Shown: positions 8,200 through 16,521, counted from the first letter of the stretch. The stretch is DNA of 64,000 bases from Methylorubrum populi (GCA_020741775.1 DYYG01000042.1:26556-90555); one strand, 5' to 3'. Numbers and translations are program-made. Notes: a model not told the origin generated them from the letters alone.

Positions 8200-9819
8200 A
8201 TGACAGCGACCGATGCTCTCGACCGGGACGACCGCGCCCGCCACGACAGCCTGGCGGCGCCGCGACCCTATCGTCGCGGCTCGTCTCGCCGCATCGAGGG
8301 CCTGCCCGAGCGGCTGCCCGACGCGGTGCGCGCCTATCTCGACGTGCTGCCGGAGGGCCGCGTCGTCGGCTTCAACCTCGCCGGGCTCGACCGCACCGGC
8401 ATCCCGGTCTGGTTCGTCGCCCTATTCCTCGACGATCCGTTCTATGTCGGCGCGATGCCCTCCGGCATCGGCTACGGCGCCACCGACGACGAGGCGCTGA
8501 TCGGCGCCGTGGCCGAGATCGCCGAGAACCTGATGCCCTCCGTCGCCCTTCTGCCGCGCCGGGGCGAGAACGAGATCGCCCGTTCCTATGACGATCTCGT
8601 GCGGGTCCATGGCGCCGGCTCGGTGGCCGATCCGCTGACGCTCTGCCTGCCCGCCGGTTCGCCGGTGGGCCGTGACACGCCCCTCGACTGGACCAAAGCG
8701 ATCCGCGCCCGCACCGGCGAATCCGTCTGGATGCCGCTCGACATCGCGGCCACCGATTATTTCGAGCTGCGCAAGGGCTATCAGCCCTTCACCAACCTCA
8801 TCACCAACGGGCTCGGCGCCGGGCCCGACGTGGAATTCGCCCTCGGTCACGGCCTGCTGGAATTGCTGCAGCGGGACGGCAACGGCCTGCTGTTCCGCGC
8901 CCTCGACCAGGGCGTGATGCTCGACCTCGACGGCATCGGCCCCGAGAACCGCGCCATGCTCGACCGGCTGGCGGGCCTCGGCATCCGGGCGCTGCCGAAA
9001 TTCGCCACCGACCAGTTCGGCCTCACCAATCTCTACGTCGTCGGCTACGACACGGATCCGGCCCGGACGCCGTGCCCGGTCGCGCTCTCGGCCTGCGGCG
9101 AGGCCTGCGATCCCGATCGCGAGCGGGCCTTGCGCAAGGCCCTGCTGGAGTTTCAGGCGGCACGGGTGCGCAAGACCTTCGGGCACGGTCCGCTGGCCCT
9201 GGCCGACACGGTGGCACCTCCCGGCTACGTCGACGCCTTCATCCAGAAGGCGTTGCCGAGCCTCGATTTGGAGGAGAGCCGCGCGCTCCAGGCCATGCTC
9301 GCCTGGATCGATCTTTCGCCGGCCGAGTTGCGCGACGTGCTGAGCGCGACCGTCTATTCCGAGCGCAGCACCAAGGCGTTCTCCGAGTTGCCGACCACGG
9401 CGGCCCCCGACGGGCATGCCCGTGGCCGCATCGCCCGCGAGCGGTTGGAAGAGGCGGGATTCGACGTGCTCTACGTCGATTGCTCGCCGCCGGGCGGCGG
9501 AGTCGGTGTCGTCAAGGCCATCGTGCCGGGGCTCGAGGTCGAGACCATGAGCTATTACCGCATCGGCGAACGCAACACCCGCAAGCTGATCGAGCGCGAC
9601 CACCCGCTGATCCGCTTCGGTACGCCGACCGAGACGCTTCTGCCCGTGCGCCTGACGCCGGAGGCCTTGGAGCGCTTCGGCGGACAGCCGCTCTTCGATG
9701 TGGCGCTGGCGGAAGAGATCGTCGGCTCGCATTATCCGCTCTACCGCGAGCCGGAATCGCACCACGCCCCGTTCCGCTATGAGCGCCAGGGCCGTCGCGC
9801 TCAGGGAAGGCCGGCATGA
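8200..9819 (+). CDS. YcaO-family ATP-dependent cyclodehydratase-like protein
   Basis: A 539-residue YcaO-domain protein. YcaO enzymes use ATP to activate an amide carbonyl for azoline, thioamide or amidine formation; E. coli YcaO is linked to ribosomal protein S12 modification. Three ATP/Mg signature regions are visible: AVAEIAEN near residue 104, GHGLLELLQRDG near 218 and LRKALLEFQAARVR near 311. The second and third match the canonical E-L-x-E/Q-R-D and E-x-Q-x-x-R patterns; the first has E-x-x-E-N instead of E-x-x-E-R. The C-terminus is basic and lacks the P-x-P-x-P tail of cyclodehydratases. No E1-like, TfuA or dehydrogenase partner and no small precursor-peptide ORF is seen beside it. 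Start taken at the ATG; an in-frame TTG 36 bases upstream is possible. Confidence 0.83.
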   Translation: MTATDALDRDDRARHDSLAAPRPYRRGSSRRIEGLPERLPDAVRAYLDVLPEGRVVGFNLAGLDRTGIPVWFVALFLDDPFYVGAMPSGIGYGATDDEALIGAVAEIAENLMPSVALLPRRGENEIARSYDDLVRVHGAGSVADPLTLCLPAGSPVGRDTPLDWTKAIRARTGESVWMPLDIAATDYFELRKGYQPFTNLITNGLGAGPDVEFALGHGLLELLQRDGNGLLFRALDQGVMLDLDGIGPENRAMLDRLAGLGIRALPKFATDQFGLTNLYVVGYDTDPARTPCPVALSACGEACDPDRERALRKALLEFQAARVRKTFGHGPLALADTVAPPGYVDAFIQKALPSLDLEESRALQAMLAWIDLSPAELRDVLSATVYSERSTKAFSELPTTAAPDGHARGRIARERLEEAGFDVLYVDCSPPGGGVGVVKAIVPGLEVETMSYYRIGERNTRKLIERDHPLIRFGTPTETLLPVRLTPEALERFGGQPLFDVALAEEIVGSHYPLYREPESHHAPFRYERQGRRAQGRPA

Positions 9820-9853
9820 TCGAGTCCGCCATCCCGGCTTATCCCGCTCTCGC

Positions 9854-9959
9854 CCTCATCCTGAGGTGCGGAGCGCAGCGAAGCCTCGAAGGATCTTCCA
9901 GATCTCGCGCGAGCACTGGACCATCCTTCGAGGCCGCTGCGCGGCACCTCAGGATGAGG
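9854..9959. repeat. Intergenic palindromic repeat of the CCTCATCCTGAGG family
   Basis: Begins with CCTCATCCTGAGGTG and ends with its exact complement CACCTCAGGATGAGG. Inner arms GCCTCGAAGGAT and ATCCTTCGAGGC also pair. The whole forms an imperfect hairpin of about 106 bases with an unpaired middle. This motif is common between genes in Methylobacterium and other Rhizobiales. It occupies most of the spacer between ycaO and the isomerase gene, whose ribosome site lies 25 bases beyond it, so it may affect mRNA stability or termination inside the cluster. Confidence 0.8.
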
Positions 9960-9997
9960 AGCGGGGTTGGACGCACCGCCAACGGAGAGGTGCAACC

Positions 9998-10891
9998 GTG
10001 ACCCTGCGCTTCGCCTACAACACCAACGGCACCGCCCATCACCGCATCGAGGACGCGATCCGCCTCATCAAGGATGCCGGCTATGACGGCGTGGCGCTGA
10101 CGCTCGACATCCACCATCTCGACCCCTTCGCCGATACCTGGGTGGTCGAGGCCGACCGGATCGCCAGCCTCCTCGACCGCCTCGAACTCGGCTCCGTCAT
10201 CGAGACCGGCGCCCGCTTCCTGCTCGATCCGAGCGCCAAGCACGAGCCGACCCTGGTGACCGCCGATGCGTCGGGCCGGGCGCGGCGTGTCGGCTTCCTC
10301 AAGCGGTCCATCGAGATCGGGAAGATCCTTCAGGCGGAAGCCGTCTCGTTCTGGGCCGGCGTGCCGAAGCCCGGAGTGGACCGGAACGAGGCCCGCGGCT
10401 GGCTGGTCGAGGGCCTGCGCGAAGTCGCCGATTTCGCGGCGGAGAAGGGCGTGGTGGCGGCGCTCGAGCCCGAGCCCAGCATGTTGATCGAGACCCTCGA
10501 CGATTTTGCGGGCCTCGATCTGCCGGGCCTGTCGCTGGCCCTGGATACCGGCCATTGCCTGGTGACGCAGGAACGCGACCCGGCGCAGGCCGTGCACGAA
10601 TTCGCCGCCCGCCTCGGCACCGTCGCCATCGAGGATATGAAGCGGGGCGAGCACATCCACCTGCCCTTCGGCGAGGGCGACATGGACGTGCCCGCCGTGC
10701 TCGACGCCCTCGATGCGGTGAACTTCGAAAAACTCGTCTGCGTGGAGCTGTCGCGCGATTCGCACCGCGCCGACGTGATGGTGGGCCAAGCCCTCAACTA
10801 CGTGCGCACCTGCCGCCGTCCCGGTCCCGGCCTTCCGGCGCCGGATACCGCGCCGCGCGAGACCGCCGTTCCGGGGCTGCCGACACCATGA
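9998..10891 (+). CDS. TIM-barrel sugar phosphate isomerase/epimerase-like protein
   Basis: A 297-residue xylose-isomerase-like TIM barrel (AP endonuclease 2 superfamily). Seen: FAYNTNG at the first strand, GYDGVALTLDIHH, then metal-site-like segments VVAALEPEPS, LSLALDTGHCL with D-x-G-H, and GTVAIEDMKRGEHIHLPFGEGDMD, with the usual closing acidic strand VCVELSRDSH. Family members include IolE/IolI inosose dehydratase or isomerase and hydroxypyruvate isomerase. Next to an inositol synthase and a Gfo/Idh dehydrogenase, a ketocyclitol substrate is plausible (inference). GTG was chosen because GGAGAGG lies eight bases upstream; the longer open frame runs through the palindromic repeat. The stop overlaps the next ATG. 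Confidence 0.8.
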   Translation: MTLRFAYNTNGTAHHRIEDAIRLIKDAGYDGVALTLDIHHLDPFADTWVVEADRIASLLDRLELGSVIETGARFLLDPSAKHEPTLVTADASGRARRVGFLKRSIEIGKILQAEAVSFWAGVPKPGVDRNEARGWLVEGLREVADFAAEKGVVAALEPEPSMLIETLDDFAGLDLPGLSLALDTGHCLVTQERDPAQAVHEFAARLGTVAIEDMKRGEHIHLPFGEGDMDVPAVLDALDAVNFEKLVCVELSRDSHRADVMVGQALNYVRTCRRPGPGLPAPDTAPRETAVPGLPTP

Positions 10892-12117
10892 GAATCTGCT
10901 TCGTCAGTCGTCGCTACTTTCCGGCGATCTCCGGCATGAGCGTCTACGCCCAGAACCTATTGCGGGAGGTGGCGGGCGCCGGCCACGACGTCACGATGAT
11001 CTCGCAATATCGGGGGGATGCGTTCGGAACGCGGGTCTATGGCGGAGGGCCGCCGCCGTCGGTGCCGAGCGTGCGGGTGATCGGCCTCGAACAACGCGGC
11101 GAGCAGGAAGGCGGCGATTTCGAGCGCGACATCGACGAGATCGTCGAGACGATCTGCGCCGAGCACGGGAAGAAGCCCTTCGACGTGCTGCACGCGCAAT
11201 ATGGCTATCCGACAGGCTGGGCGGTGCTGCTGGCCGGCAAGCGACTTGGCGTGCCGACCGTGGTCTCGATTCAGGGCGGTGACGGCCATTGGGTCGGCTC
11301 GTGCTGCGAGACCCACCGCGTCGCCATGGTCGAGGTGCTGGCCCATGCCAACGCCCTGCTGATCGGCGGCCAATCCTTCGTCGGCGAGGTCTGCGACCGG
11401 CTCGGCTCGGATCCGGCCCGCTTCACCATCGTCCCTGGTGCGGTCGACACCGCGCGCTTCACGCCCGGCGGGCGGGAGCTGGAGGACGAGGAGCCGGTGC
11501 GGCTGCTCTATCACGGCCGGGTCGACCGCCGGAAAGGCGTGCTCGACTTCCTCGACGCGCTGGAGCGCCTGTGGGAGGCCGGCGTGCCGTTCGACGCGGT
11601 GATCTCCGGCATCGGGCCGGATGTCGAGGCTGCCCGCGCCAGGGCCGACGAGATCGGTTTCACCTCGGCGCAGGTCCGCTTCACCGGCTATGCCGATTAC
11701 GACACCGTGCCGGATCTCTACCGCGAGGCGGACGTGTTCGTCTCCCCGACCTACGCGGAGGGCTTTTCCAACACGATCCTGGAGGCGATGGCCTCGGGGC
11801 TGGCGGTCGTCTCGACCCATTCCGTTGGCGTGTCGGATTGCCTGCGTGACGGCGAGAACGGCCTGCTGGTCAATCCCGGTGACGTCCGAGCCCTGACCGG
11901 CGCCTTGCGCCGGGTGGTGGAGGATGAGGATCTGCGCACCCGACTCGCCGAGAGCGGACTCGAGGAGTGCCGCAGAGTCTATTCGTGGACGGCCGTCGGG
12001 CGGCAGATCATGGAAGTCTATGCTCAGGTCGCCGGGGAGCGGCCGCACACGGATTTCGCCGAGACGCTGCCCGCCGATCCGACCTGCCGCTTCCGCAAGG
12101 AGCCGCACCTGCTGTGA
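10888..12117 (+). CDS. GT4 family glycosyltransferase
   Basis: A 409-residue GT-B retaining glycosyltransferase. The N-terminal domain opens with ICFVSRRYFPAISGMSVYAQ, the usual glycine-rich acceptor loop. The C-terminal nucleotide-sugar domain contains LLYHGRVDRRKGVLDFL and, near residue 287, the E-x7-E motif in YAEGFSNTILEAMASG. Mycothiol MshA, which joins GlcNAc to inositol phosphate, belongs to GT4, so the pairing with an inositol-phosphate synthase and a PIG-L deacetylase is suggestive but not proof. ATGA overlaps both with the preceding stop and, as GTGA, with the following start indicate translational coupling. Confidence 0.85.
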   Translation: MRICFVSRRYFPAISGMSVYAQNLLREVAGAGHDVTMISQYRGDAFGTRVYGGGPPPSVPSVRVIGLEQRGEQEGGDFERDIDEIVETICAEHGKKPFDVLHAQYGYPTGWAVLLAGKRLGVPTVVSIQGGDGHWVGSCCETHRVAMVEVLAHANALLIGGQSFVGEVCDRLGSDPARFTIVPGAVDTARFTPGGRELEDEEPVRLLYHGRVDRRKGVLDFLDALERLWEAGVPFDAVISGIGPDVEAARARADEIGFTSAQVRFTGYADYDTVPDLYREADVFVSPTYAEGFSNTILEAMASGLAVVSTHSVGVSDCLRDGENGLLVNPGDVRALTGALRRVVEDEDLRTRLAESGLEECRRVYSWTAVGRQIMEVYAQVAGERPHTDFAETLPADPTCRFRKEPHLL

Positions 12118-12875
12118 CGCGAACCGCGCTCGCCCTCTCGCCGCATCTCGACGATGCCGCCTTCTCGGCCGGCGGCACACTGGCCCGGCTCGCCGCGCGC
12201 GGGTGGCAGGTCGTGATGGCGACGATCTTCACTGCCTCGGTCGCCCATCCGCAAGGCTTCGCCCTGGCCTGTCAGCTCGACAAGGGTCTGGCTCCCGAGA
12301 TTGACTACATGGCTCTGCGCCGTGAGGAGGATCGGGCCGCCGCCCGGGCGCTGGGCATCGACGAGCCGGTCCACCTGCCGTTCCGCGAGGCGCCGCACCG
12401 GGGTTACGGCTCCGCCCCCGAACTCTTCGGCGAGCTCAGTCCCGACGACAGGATCGGGCCGAACCTCGCCGACGCGTTCGAGCGGCTAATCCGCGATACC
12501 AACCCCGATTTGATCCTCGCGCCGCAGGGTGTCGGTGGCCATGTCGATCACCTGCAGGTGGTACGGGCCCTGCGCGGCGCTCAGCCGCCGCTGCCGGTTC
12601 TGTGGTGGCGGGACTTTCCCTACACCGTGCGCACCGCCGAACCGAAAGAGCCGCTCAGGGCCCACTTCGCGCATCTCCCGGAGCAGATCGTCCATCTCGA
12701 TTCGGAGGCCGAGCGGCGAAAGGAGGAGGCCTGCGCCGCCTACGCCTCGCAGATTGGCTTTCAGTTCGGTGGTCTCGAAGGATTGCGCGACCGCCTGCGG
12801 GCGGAGGATCGGGTCGAGCGGTTCCATCTGCTGGGAAACCTCCCGACCGATCTGCGCGATGCCGGATTCGCCTGA
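12114..12875 (+). CDS. PIG-L family N-deacetylase
   Basis: A 253-residue zinc-dependent LmbE/PIG-L deacetylase, the family of MshB, BshB and eukaryotic PIG-L, which removes acetyl from GlcNAc joined to inositol or malate. The zinc/base motif SPHLDDAAFSAGG is at residue 8 (family pattern P-H-P-D-D, here H-L-D-D). The third ligand region GVGGHVDHLQV lies near residue 137. GTG start overlaps the TGA of the glycosyltransferase gene. With the upstream genes this completes a possible cyclitol-glycosamine unit. The exact acyl group is not predictable. Confidence 0.83.
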   Translation: MTRTALALSPHLDDAAFSAGGTLARLAARGWQVVMATIFTASVAHPQGFALACQLDKGLAPEIDYMALRREEDRAAARALGIDEPVHLPFREAPHRGYGSAPELFGELSPDDRIGPNLADAFERLIRDTNPDLILAPQGVGGHVDHLQVVRALRGAQPPLPVLWWRDFPYTVRTAEPKEPLRAHFAHLPEQIVHLDSEAERRKEEACAAYASQIGFQFGGLEGLRDRLRAEDRVERFHLLGNLPTDLRDAGFA

Positions 12876-13485
12876 GGCGCCCAAGAGCCTGCGCGATCCC
12901 GCCGTCCTCGCGGCGCGCCGGGCGATGGCCGATGCGCCCCATATCCGGCCGCTGCGCGCCCTGGCCCGCCGCATCGCCGAGGAGCGCAAGGCCGAGGTGC
13001 CGGATCCCGATCCCCTCGATGGGGGCGTCGATGCCAGGCTGCTGCTGCTCCTGGAAACGCCGGGTCCCTCCATCGGCCGGACGGGCTTCGTTTCCCGCGA
13101 CAACGCCACCGGCACCGCCGCCAACCTGTTCCGCTTCCTGAGGGAAGCCGGCATTGCCCGGCGCGACACGTTGATCTGGAACGCCGTCCCCTGGGTCATC
13201 CATGCTCCCGGCGCCCTCAACCGCGCCCCGCGCCGCTCGGAGGCGGCGGCCGCCGCCCCCTATTTCGCGCCGTTGCTGGCTCTTCTGCCGAGACTTGCCG
13301 TGGTCGTTCCGGCCGGGCGGTTCGCGCAAGACGCCGCAGCGCCGCTCAAGCAGGCGCGGCCGGACCTGCCGGTGGTGCCGATCCCGCATCCGAGCCCGAC
13401 CTATGTCTGCACCTCGCCCAGCGTGCGGGAGCGGATCCTGGCCGGGCTGTCGCAAGCGGCGGCCCAGCTCGGGCCCGTGCCCTGA
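12859..13485 (+). CDS. Uracil-DNA glycosylase superfamily protein
   Basis: A 208-residue protein with the UDG fold signature. LLLLLETPGPSIGRTGFVSR stands where the family has its G-x-x-P-G active-site loop, NLFRFLREAGI follows, IWNAVPW is the core strand, and the C-terminal IPHPSPT matches the H-P-S motif 2. Residues usually found in family 4/5 Fe-S enzymes (four cysteines) are absent. It begins inside the end of the deacetylase gene with a 17-base overlap, so it is co-translated with the sugar genes. That is an odd place for a DNA repair enzyme. It may be a repair passenger or a repurposed fold. Confidence 0.72.
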   Translation: MPDSPEAPKSLRDPAVLAARRAMADAPHIRPLRALARRIAEERKAEVPDPDPLDGGVDARLLLLLETPGPSIGRTGFVSRDNATGTAANLFRFLREAGIARRDTLIWNAVPWVIHAPGALNRAPRRSEAAAAAPYFAPLLALLPRLAVVVPAGRFAQDAAAPLKQARPDLPVVPIPHPSPTYVCTSPSVRERILAGLSQAAAQLGPVP

Positions 13486-13660
13486 AAATCGGGCTATCGT
13501 GGCGGCATTCGTGGTGCAGGGCTGGGTTGCGGCGGCGTCCGTCGCTGGCCTTTGGCGGGCGAAGCGCCTAAATGGCCGCAAGGCGGGTCGTCATCGACAC
13601 CGCTTCGGGCGCCCACGGCGCAAGGCGCGGGCGACCAGCAGAGGCGGACGCCGTTCTCAC

Positions 13661-14716
13661 ATGAATTTTGCCGGGAAGCACAGGACGGTCGCCAAGACCG
13701 AGCCGGCCGAGGCGAGCCGCGAGGCTGACGCCGCATCGAAAGCCGGGTCGAAGCGCGGGCATTTCGCCTGGATCGGCACCATCGCGAGCCTCGTCCTCAT
13801 CGTCGCCTCCCTCGGCGTGCTGTGGAAGCTCTCCGAAGAGATCACCTGGGCCGAGCTGCACCGGGCCTTCACCGCCGTCACCGGAGCCCAGCTCTTCGAG
13901 GCCTTCGCCGCCGTCGGCGTCAGCTACCTGTTCCTGACCTGCTACGACGCGCTGGCCCTGCGCCAGCTCAGGCTGAAGGTGCCCTACAGCATCACCGCGC
14001 TGGCCTCCTTCACGAGCTACGCGGTCAGCTTCACCCTCGGCTTTCCCCTCATCACCGCAGCAACGATCCGCTACTGGATCTACTCGAAGCGCGGGCTCTC
14101 GGCGGCCAAGATCGCCGCGCTCACGGTGATTGCCGGCTTCACCTTCTGGCTCGGCATGGGTGTGGTGCTGGGTTTCAGCCTCATCATCGAGGCGGGACAG
14201 CTCGCGAGCCTCACCTTCAAGAGCATCGGCGTCAACACCAGCGTGCGCCTCAATCAGGTGCTCGGCTTCGGCACCCTCGGCCTGGTGCTCGGCTATCTCG
14301 CCTGGGTCTCGGTGAAGCGGCGCTACATCAAGGTGCGGCATTGGCAGCTCGAATTGCCGGGCGCGACCGTCTCCTTCAGCCAGATGGTGGTCGGCATCGG
14401 CGATGTCTGTGCCGCCGCGGGCGTGCTCTACCTGCTGATGCCCGAAGGCCTGAATCTCGGCTTCACCACCTTCCTGGCGATCTACGTGCTTGCCGCCATG
14501 CTCGGCATCGCTTCCAACGCGCCGGGCGGCATCGGTGTGTTCGAGGCGACGGTGCTGCTCGCCCTGTCCTACCTGCCCCGCGAGGCGGTATTAGGCTCGC
14601 TGCTGCTGTTTCGCGTCTGCTACTACCTCGTTCCCTTCGTTCTCGCCCTGTTGATGCTCGGCCTCTACGAAGGAGTCTTGCGCCTGCGCCGCCGCCGGGC
14701 CGCCAACGACCCGTGA
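13661..14716 (+). CDS. YbhN/UPF0104 family polytopic membrane protein
   Basis: A 351-residue integral membrane protein related to the lysylphosphatidylglycerol synthetase membrane domain and YbhN. About eight hydrophobic segments are visible, beginning with WIGTIASLVLIVASLGVL after a charged N-terminus of 35 residues. The conserved family turn NAPGGIGVFEATVLLAL is present near the C-terminus. The C-terminal catalytic domain that aminoacylates lipids is missing, so it is a flippase-like module. ATG was chosen at MNFAGKH; the upstream open frame is unlike a protein. It lies 175 bases after the YcaO cluster and could export its product or be independent. Confidence 0.72.
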   Translation: MNFAGKHRTVAKTEPAEASREADAASKAGSKRGHFAWIGTIASLVLIVASLGVLWKLSEEITWAELHRAFTAVTGAQLFEAFAAVGVSYLFLTCYDALALRQLRLKVPYSITALASFTSYAVSFTLGFPLITAATIRYWIYSKRGLSAAKIAALTVIAGFTFWLGMGVVLGFSLIIEAGQLASLTFKSIGVNTSVRLNQVLGFGTLGLVLGYLAWVSVKRRYIKVRHWQLELPGATVSFSQMVVGIGDVCAAAGVLYLLMPEGLNLGFTTFLAIYVLAAMLGIASNAPGGIGVFEATVLLALSYLPREAVLGSLLLFRVCYYLVPFVLALLMLGLYEGVLRLRRRRAANDP

Positions 14717-14737
14717 TCCGGCCGGACTGCTAGCGCC

Positions 14738-16030
14738 ATGCTCACGCACACGACCCGTCCGGCATGGCTCGGCGCGACGATCGCGGTCGCCGTCATCGTC
14801 TTCGCCGAGGCGATCGGCGGGACCGTCGATGTCGCTCTGATGCTCTCCGCCGCCCTCGCCCTCCTCGTCGGCGCGCTTCTCGGACGCAGCGGGCAGGCGT
14901 CACATCTGCCTCTCACGGAAACCGGCGCGCCGCGGCGCCATGCCATCGCCGAGGCTCTGCTCGCCCACATTCCCGATCCCGTCATCCTGGTGGATCGTCG
15001 GGTCGTGGTGATCGAGGCCAACCCCGCCGCCCGGCGTCTTCTGCCGGGCCTGAAGCTGCGCCACCCGCTCTCCTTCTCTCTTCGCTCACCGGATGTTCTC
15101 GACGGCATCGAGGAGGTGTTGCGCACCGGAAATGCGGTGAGGACCGAATACGCCACCCGCGTGCCGACCGAGCGCGCCTTCGAGGTGCAGATCGGCGCCC
15201 TTCCGATCCCCGAGATTCCCGGCAGCGGCGAAGCCAACGTCGTGCTGTTCCTGCGCGACCTCACGGCGGCCCGCCGCTTGGAGACGATGCGGGTCGATTT
15301 CGTCGCCAATGCCAGCCACGAATTGCGCACCCCCCTCTCGGCGCTGCTCGGCTTCATCGAGACGCTTCAGGGCCCCGCGCGGGACGATGTCCGCGCCCGC
15401 GAGAAGTTTCTGGGCATCATGCGCAGTCAGGCCCAGCGCATGACGCGGCTAATCGACGATCTGCTCTCGCTCTCGCGGATCGAGCTGCACGAGCATGTCG
15501 TACCGACCAGAACCGTCGATCTCGGCCGCATCGCCCGGCAGATGGTCGATATGCACGCGCCGCTCGCCCGCGAGCGCGGCGTGGAGCTGAAGGTCGAACG
15601 GCCCGAGATCCCGCTCCCCGTGCTCGGCGACCGGGACGAATTGCTGCGCGTGATCGAGAACCTCGTCGAGAACGCCGTAAAATACGGTGGAAGTGGAGGC
15701 GTGGTCACCGTCTCGCTCCACCGCGTCGAAGGTCCCAGCGGCCGCCCCGGCCGGATCGAGTTATGGGTGCGCGACGAGGGGCCCGGCATCGCGCCGGAGC
15801 ATATTCCGCGGCTGACCGAGCGCTTCTACCGGGTCGATACGGCCTCGAGCCGCCAGCAGGGCGGCACCGGGCTCGGCCTCGCCATCGTCAAGCACACGCT
15901 CAATCGGCACCGGGGCAGGCTCACCATCGAGAGCGAGCCGGACCGTGGCACCACGGTCAGGGTCAGCCTGCCGGAGCATCGGCCGAATCGCGATGCCGGG
16001 CTTGGGGACAGTCCTTCCGAAGAGGGATAG
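14738..16030 (+). CDS. PhoR-like sensor histidine kinase
   Basis: A 430-residue membrane kinase. Two hydrophobic segments occupy residues 5-50 and a PAS-like domain starts at about residue 68 (ALLAHIPDPVILVDRR). The phosphoacceptor block FVANASHELRTPLSALLGF is near residue 188. The ATPase domain has the N box NLVENAVKYGG near 307, the G1 box DEGPGIAP near 347, the F box LTERFYRVD and the G2 box GGTGLGLAIVKH near 375. This layout fits PhoR, the phosphate-limitation kinase, but no phoB or pst genes are in the window, so the signal is not certain. It starts 21 bases after the membrane protein gene. Confidence 0.8.
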   Translation: MLTHTTRPAWLGATIAVAVIVFAEAIGGTVDVALMLSAALALLVGALLGRSGQASHLPLTETGAPRRHAIAEALLAHIPDPVILVDRRVVVIEANPAARRLLPGLKLRHPLSFSLRSPDVLDGIEEVLRTGNAVRTEYATRVPTERAFEVQIGALPIPEIPGSGEANVVLFLRDLTAARRLETMRVDFVANASHELRTPLSALLGFIETLQGPARDDVRAREKFLGIMRSQAQRMTRLIDDLLSLSRIELHEHVVPTRTVDLGRIARQMVDMHAPLARERGVELKVERPEIPLPVLGDRDELLRVIENLVENAVKYGGSGGVVTVSLHRVEGPSGRPGRIELWVRDEGPGIAPEHIPRLTERFYRVDTASSRQQGGTGLGLAIVKHTLNRHRGRLTIESEPDRGTTVRVSLPEHRPNRDAGLGDSPSEEG

Positions 16031-16131
16031 TTCTTCTCCGCGCCGCCGTGCGAGAGGAACGGTCGTCTGCCGCTGTCGTTGCCGGGGAGTGAGCCATCTC
16101 CGGCCTCTTCGAGCATCAGCGAGCATCGCCC

Positions 16132-16464
16132 ATGGACGGACAGTCTTCCGAGATGCAGGCCTGCATCGAAGCCTGCTTATCCTGCTACCGCACCTGTCTC
16201 GGCATGGCCTCTCGGCATCGCCTGGAGGCCGGCGGCCGCCATGTCGAGCCGGAACATTTCCGCCTGATGCTCTCCTGCGCCGAGGCGTGCAGGGCCTCCG
16301 CTGAGCTGATGCTGATCGGCAGCGCGGTTCACCGTCACCAATGCGCCGCCTGTGCCGAGATCTGCGCCGCCTGTGCCCGTTCCTGCGAGGAGATCGGGGA
16401 CATGGACGAATGCGTCGCCGCCTGCCGTGCCTGCGAAGCCGCTTGCCGTAAGATGGCGGCGTGA
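16132..16464 (+). CDS. Four-helix-bundle copper-binding (Csp-type) protein
   Basis: A 110-residue cytosolic protein with no signal peptide. Cysteines are arranged as C-x3-C and C-x2-C along predicted helices: CIEACLSCYRTC at the start, CAEAC in the middle, then CAACAEICAACARSC and CVAACRACEAAC. This is the DUF326/copper-storage-protein pattern in which cysteines line a four-helix bundle that stores many Cu(I) ions. It sits directly upstream of the copper operator and copA, supporting a copper role. No strong ribosome site is evident; its own promoter was not identified. Confidence 0.85.
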   Translation: MDGQSSEMQACIEACLSCYRTCLGMASRHRLEAGGRHVEPEHFRLMLSCAEACRASAELMLIGSAVHRHQCAACAEICAACARSCEEIGDMDECVAACRACEAACRKMAA

Positions 16465-16483
16465 GAACCTGACCGCACCACCC

Positions 16484-16514
16484 TTGACCTTCCCATCATG
16501 GGAAGGTCCATCTG
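16484..16514 (+). promoter_or_regulatory. CueR-type copper operator/promoter of copA
   Basis: A -35 TTGACC is followed after exactly 19 bases by the hexamer CATCTG. A perfect ten-base dyad, GACCTTCCCA and TGGGAAGGTC with three bases between, lies across the spacer (16486-16508). The 19-base spacing and the ACCTTCC/GGAAGGT arms are the hallmark of MerR-family copper promoters such as E. coli copA. The adjacent cueR supplies the regulator. The -10 is poor, as expected for an activator-twisted promoter. It ends seven bases before the copA ATG. Confidence 0.87.
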
Positions 16515-16521
16515 AGGCGGT

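Noticed and set aside
8108..9997. RiPP precursor peptide next to ycaO
   Set aside because: Spacers are short and occupied largely by palindromic repeats; no small ORF with leader/core character was found.
3740..13485. Reading the cluster as a mycothiol pathway
   Set aside because: MshC- and MshD-like genes are absent and YcaO, dehydrogenase and isomerase have no place in that pathway.
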